This document shows, one piece after another, positions 6,706-7,658 of a stretch of 7,658 nucleotides of DNA. The DNA lies in assembly GCA_028695945.1 (NCBI GenBank), contig JAQVIB010000094.1, forward strand, positions 1 through 7,658, written 5' to 3'. The translations under genes were made by a program, and so were the position numbers. Numbering within the stretch: the stretch's first letter is position 1; each line of letters begins with the position of its first letter. Source of the stretch: Lachnospiraceae bacterium (GTDB taxonomy: Bacteria > Bacillota > Clostridia > Lachnospirales > Anaerotignaceae). The notes under the pieces are model-generated. The model was not told the DNA's origin. It saw only the letters and a program-made list of their open reading frames with translations, and searched no databases.

Positions 6706-6727
6706 ATTAAAAAATGGAGGAATTAAG

Positions 6728-7084
6728 ATGAGAGTAGCAGTAGCAAGTGATGGAGTTATGGTAAGTGGACATTTTGGACATTGCGAAGGTTTTACTATGT
6801 ATGATTTTGACAATGCAGAATTAAAAAGCAAAAATTTTGTTACAAATCCAGGGCATAAACCTGGCTACCTTCCAGTGTTTTTAAAGGAACAAAATGCAGA
6901 TGTAATAATTGCAGGAGGCATGGGTGAAACTGCACAGGAATTGTTTGCAGCAAGAGGAATTCAAGTTGTAGTAGGTGCACAAGGAAATGCAGAAGATGCG
7001 GCAAGACAGTTTATTAGTGGAGCTTTAAAATCAACAGGAAGTGTATGTAGGGAACATGCCCACGAAGGTCACTGCAACGATTGA
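6728..7084 (+). CDS. NifX/NifB-C-terminal family protein with Cys/His-rich tail
   Basis: This 118-residue protein has the same fold as the first gene of the operon but a different sequence. It opens MRVAVASDG, then SGHFGHCEGFTMYD (residues 13-26), where the HFGHC segment is the family's usual metal-site region. NPGHKPGYLP and the strand-helix ADVIIAGGMGETAQELF follow at 57-73. The GHKPG segment is common in stand-alone members found in clostridia and archaea. The C-terminus ends in CREHAHEGHC, two cysteines and three histidines in ten residues, which looks like an extra metal-binding tail. GGAGG at 6716-6720 sits 7 nt before the ATG. It lies 22 nt after the second ATPase and 30 nt before the metallo-beta-lactamase-fold gene, so all belong to one operon. 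The bound metal and partner are not known. Confidence 0.91.
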   Translation: MRVAVASDGVMVSGHFGHCEGFTMYDFDNAELKSKNFVTNPGHKPGYLPVFLKEQNADVIIAGGMGETAQELFAARGIQVVVGAQGNAEDAARQFISGALKSTGSVCREHAHEGHCND

Positions 7085-7114
7085 TAAATAATCATTTTTA
7101 GAAAGGTAAAAACC

Positions 7115-7658
7115 ATGGATTTAAGGATAACCACGTTAATTGAAAATAATCCAGACGATAAAAAAGAGCTATGCTTTGAGCATGGATTATCTCTTCTTAT
7201 TGAGGCAGATGGAAAACGAATTCTTTTTGATACTGGGCAAAGTGGAGATTTCATAAAAAATGCTACTGCTCTTAATCAGAATTTAGAAAATTTGGATTTT
7301 GTAATAATAAGTCACGGGCATTACGACCATAGCGGTGGGTTTGAGAGACTTGTTGAGAATGTTAAAAAAGTTCCACAGGTAGTAGTAGGAGAAGAGTTTT
7401 TCAGACAAAAATACAAAACTGTTTCTGAAAATGAATACAAATATAATGGTGTTTCTTTTAGCGAAGATTATTTAAGTGAAAAGGGTATATCATTAAATAA
7501 GGTAAAAGAGGATATTGTATATTTAACACAGCATATTATGGTTTTTCACCATTTTAAACAAAGCAATGATTTTGAAAAAAGGAATACAAAATTCTTTTAT
7601 AAAGAAAATACACATTACTCTCCAGATGCATTTGATGACGAAATATCCCTTGGAATTG
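7115..7658 (+). CDS. Metallo-beta-lactamase-fold metal-dependent hydrolase, COG1237-like (3' end outside window)
   Basis: The frame is open from the ATG to the window edge, 181 codons, so the C-terminus is missing. GAAAGG (7101-7106) precedes the start by 8 nt. The protein opens with a first strand (DLRITTLIEN), then GLSLLIEADGKRILFDTGQS in two pieces (residues 24-43), and the diagnostic metal motif SHGHYDHSGG (66-75), a canonical HxHxDH. This pattern, with FDTGQS followed by SHGHYDHSGG, fits the COG1237 group. Some members of that group are labelled dihydropterin ribofuranosylaminobenzene phosphate synthase from methanopterin work. That label should not be carried over: the organism appears to be a bacterium and the reaction here is unknown. 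Position as fifth gene of the NifX/ATPase operon suggests a shared job. It cannot be a true beta-lactamase by context. Confidence 0.9.
   Translation, partial: MDLRITTLIENNPDDKKELCFEHGLSLLIEADGKRILFDTGQSGDFIKNATALNQNLENLDFVIISHGHYDHSGGFERLVENVKKVPQVVVGEEFFRQKYKTVSENEYKYNGVSFSEDYLSEKGISLNKVKEDIVYLTQHIMVFHHFKQSNDFEKRNTKFFYKENTHYSPDAFDDEISLGI

Noticed and set aside
4631..7084. Nitrogen fixation locus, suggested by NifX-like proteins
   Set aside because: No nifH, nifD, nifK, nifE, nifN or radical SAM nifB is present; stand-alone members of this fold occur widely in non-fixing anaerobes.

Overview
The window looks like chromosomal DNA of a strictly anaerobic, low-GC Gram-positive bacterium of the Clostridia type. 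The grounds are the AT-rich composition, strong AGGAGG-like ribosome binding sites, a pyruvate formate-lyase operon under a ZTP riboswitch, and a cluster of NifX-like and ferredoxin-MinD ATPase genes of a kind confined mainly to anaerobes. The species cannot be named from the sequence alone.

Layout. At the left edge (1-272, minus strand) lies the membrane-anchored N-terminus of a sensor protein, interrupted by an in-frame amber codon while the frame stays open to the window edge. Positions 273-1009 hold no convincing intact gene: there are short coding-like fragments in several frames, weak hairpins, and a long imperfect inverted repeat at 873-970. From 4152 leftward to 1010 runs a complete minus-strand operon: an extended -10 promoter, a ZTP (pfl-motif) riboswitch whose 3' half is shared with an intrinsic terminator, then pflA and pflB. 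A divergent intergenic region (4153-4630) carries a probable promoter for the rightward genes. From 4631 to the right edge runs a tight five-gene operon: NifX-family protein, ferredoxin-MinD ATPase, a second ferredoxin-MinD ATPase (overlapping start), a second NifX-family protein with a Cys/His tail, and a metallo-beta-lactamase-fold protein cut by the window end.

How the genes work together. PflA installs the glycyl radical on PflB, which splits pyruvate with CoA into acetyl-CoA and formate. Formate can supply formyl-tetrahydrofolate for purine synthesis. ZTP/ZMP rises when that formyl donor runs short, so a ZTP-responsive ON switch ahead of pflAB makes metabolic sense: low formyl-folate turns up formate production. 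The rightward operon resembles the 'orange protein' (ORP) complex genes of sulfate reducers and related clusters in Clostridia and archaea, where NifX/NifB-C-terminal-like proteins accompany MinD-type ATPases carrying two [4Fe-4S] sites. A role in assembling or carrying a metal-sulfur cluster is the reasonable inference, but the function is not established, and no nitrogenase genes are visible. The most interesting targets are this operon as a system, the riboswitch-terminator arrangement, and the inverted repeat and decayed-looking DNA downstream of pflB.
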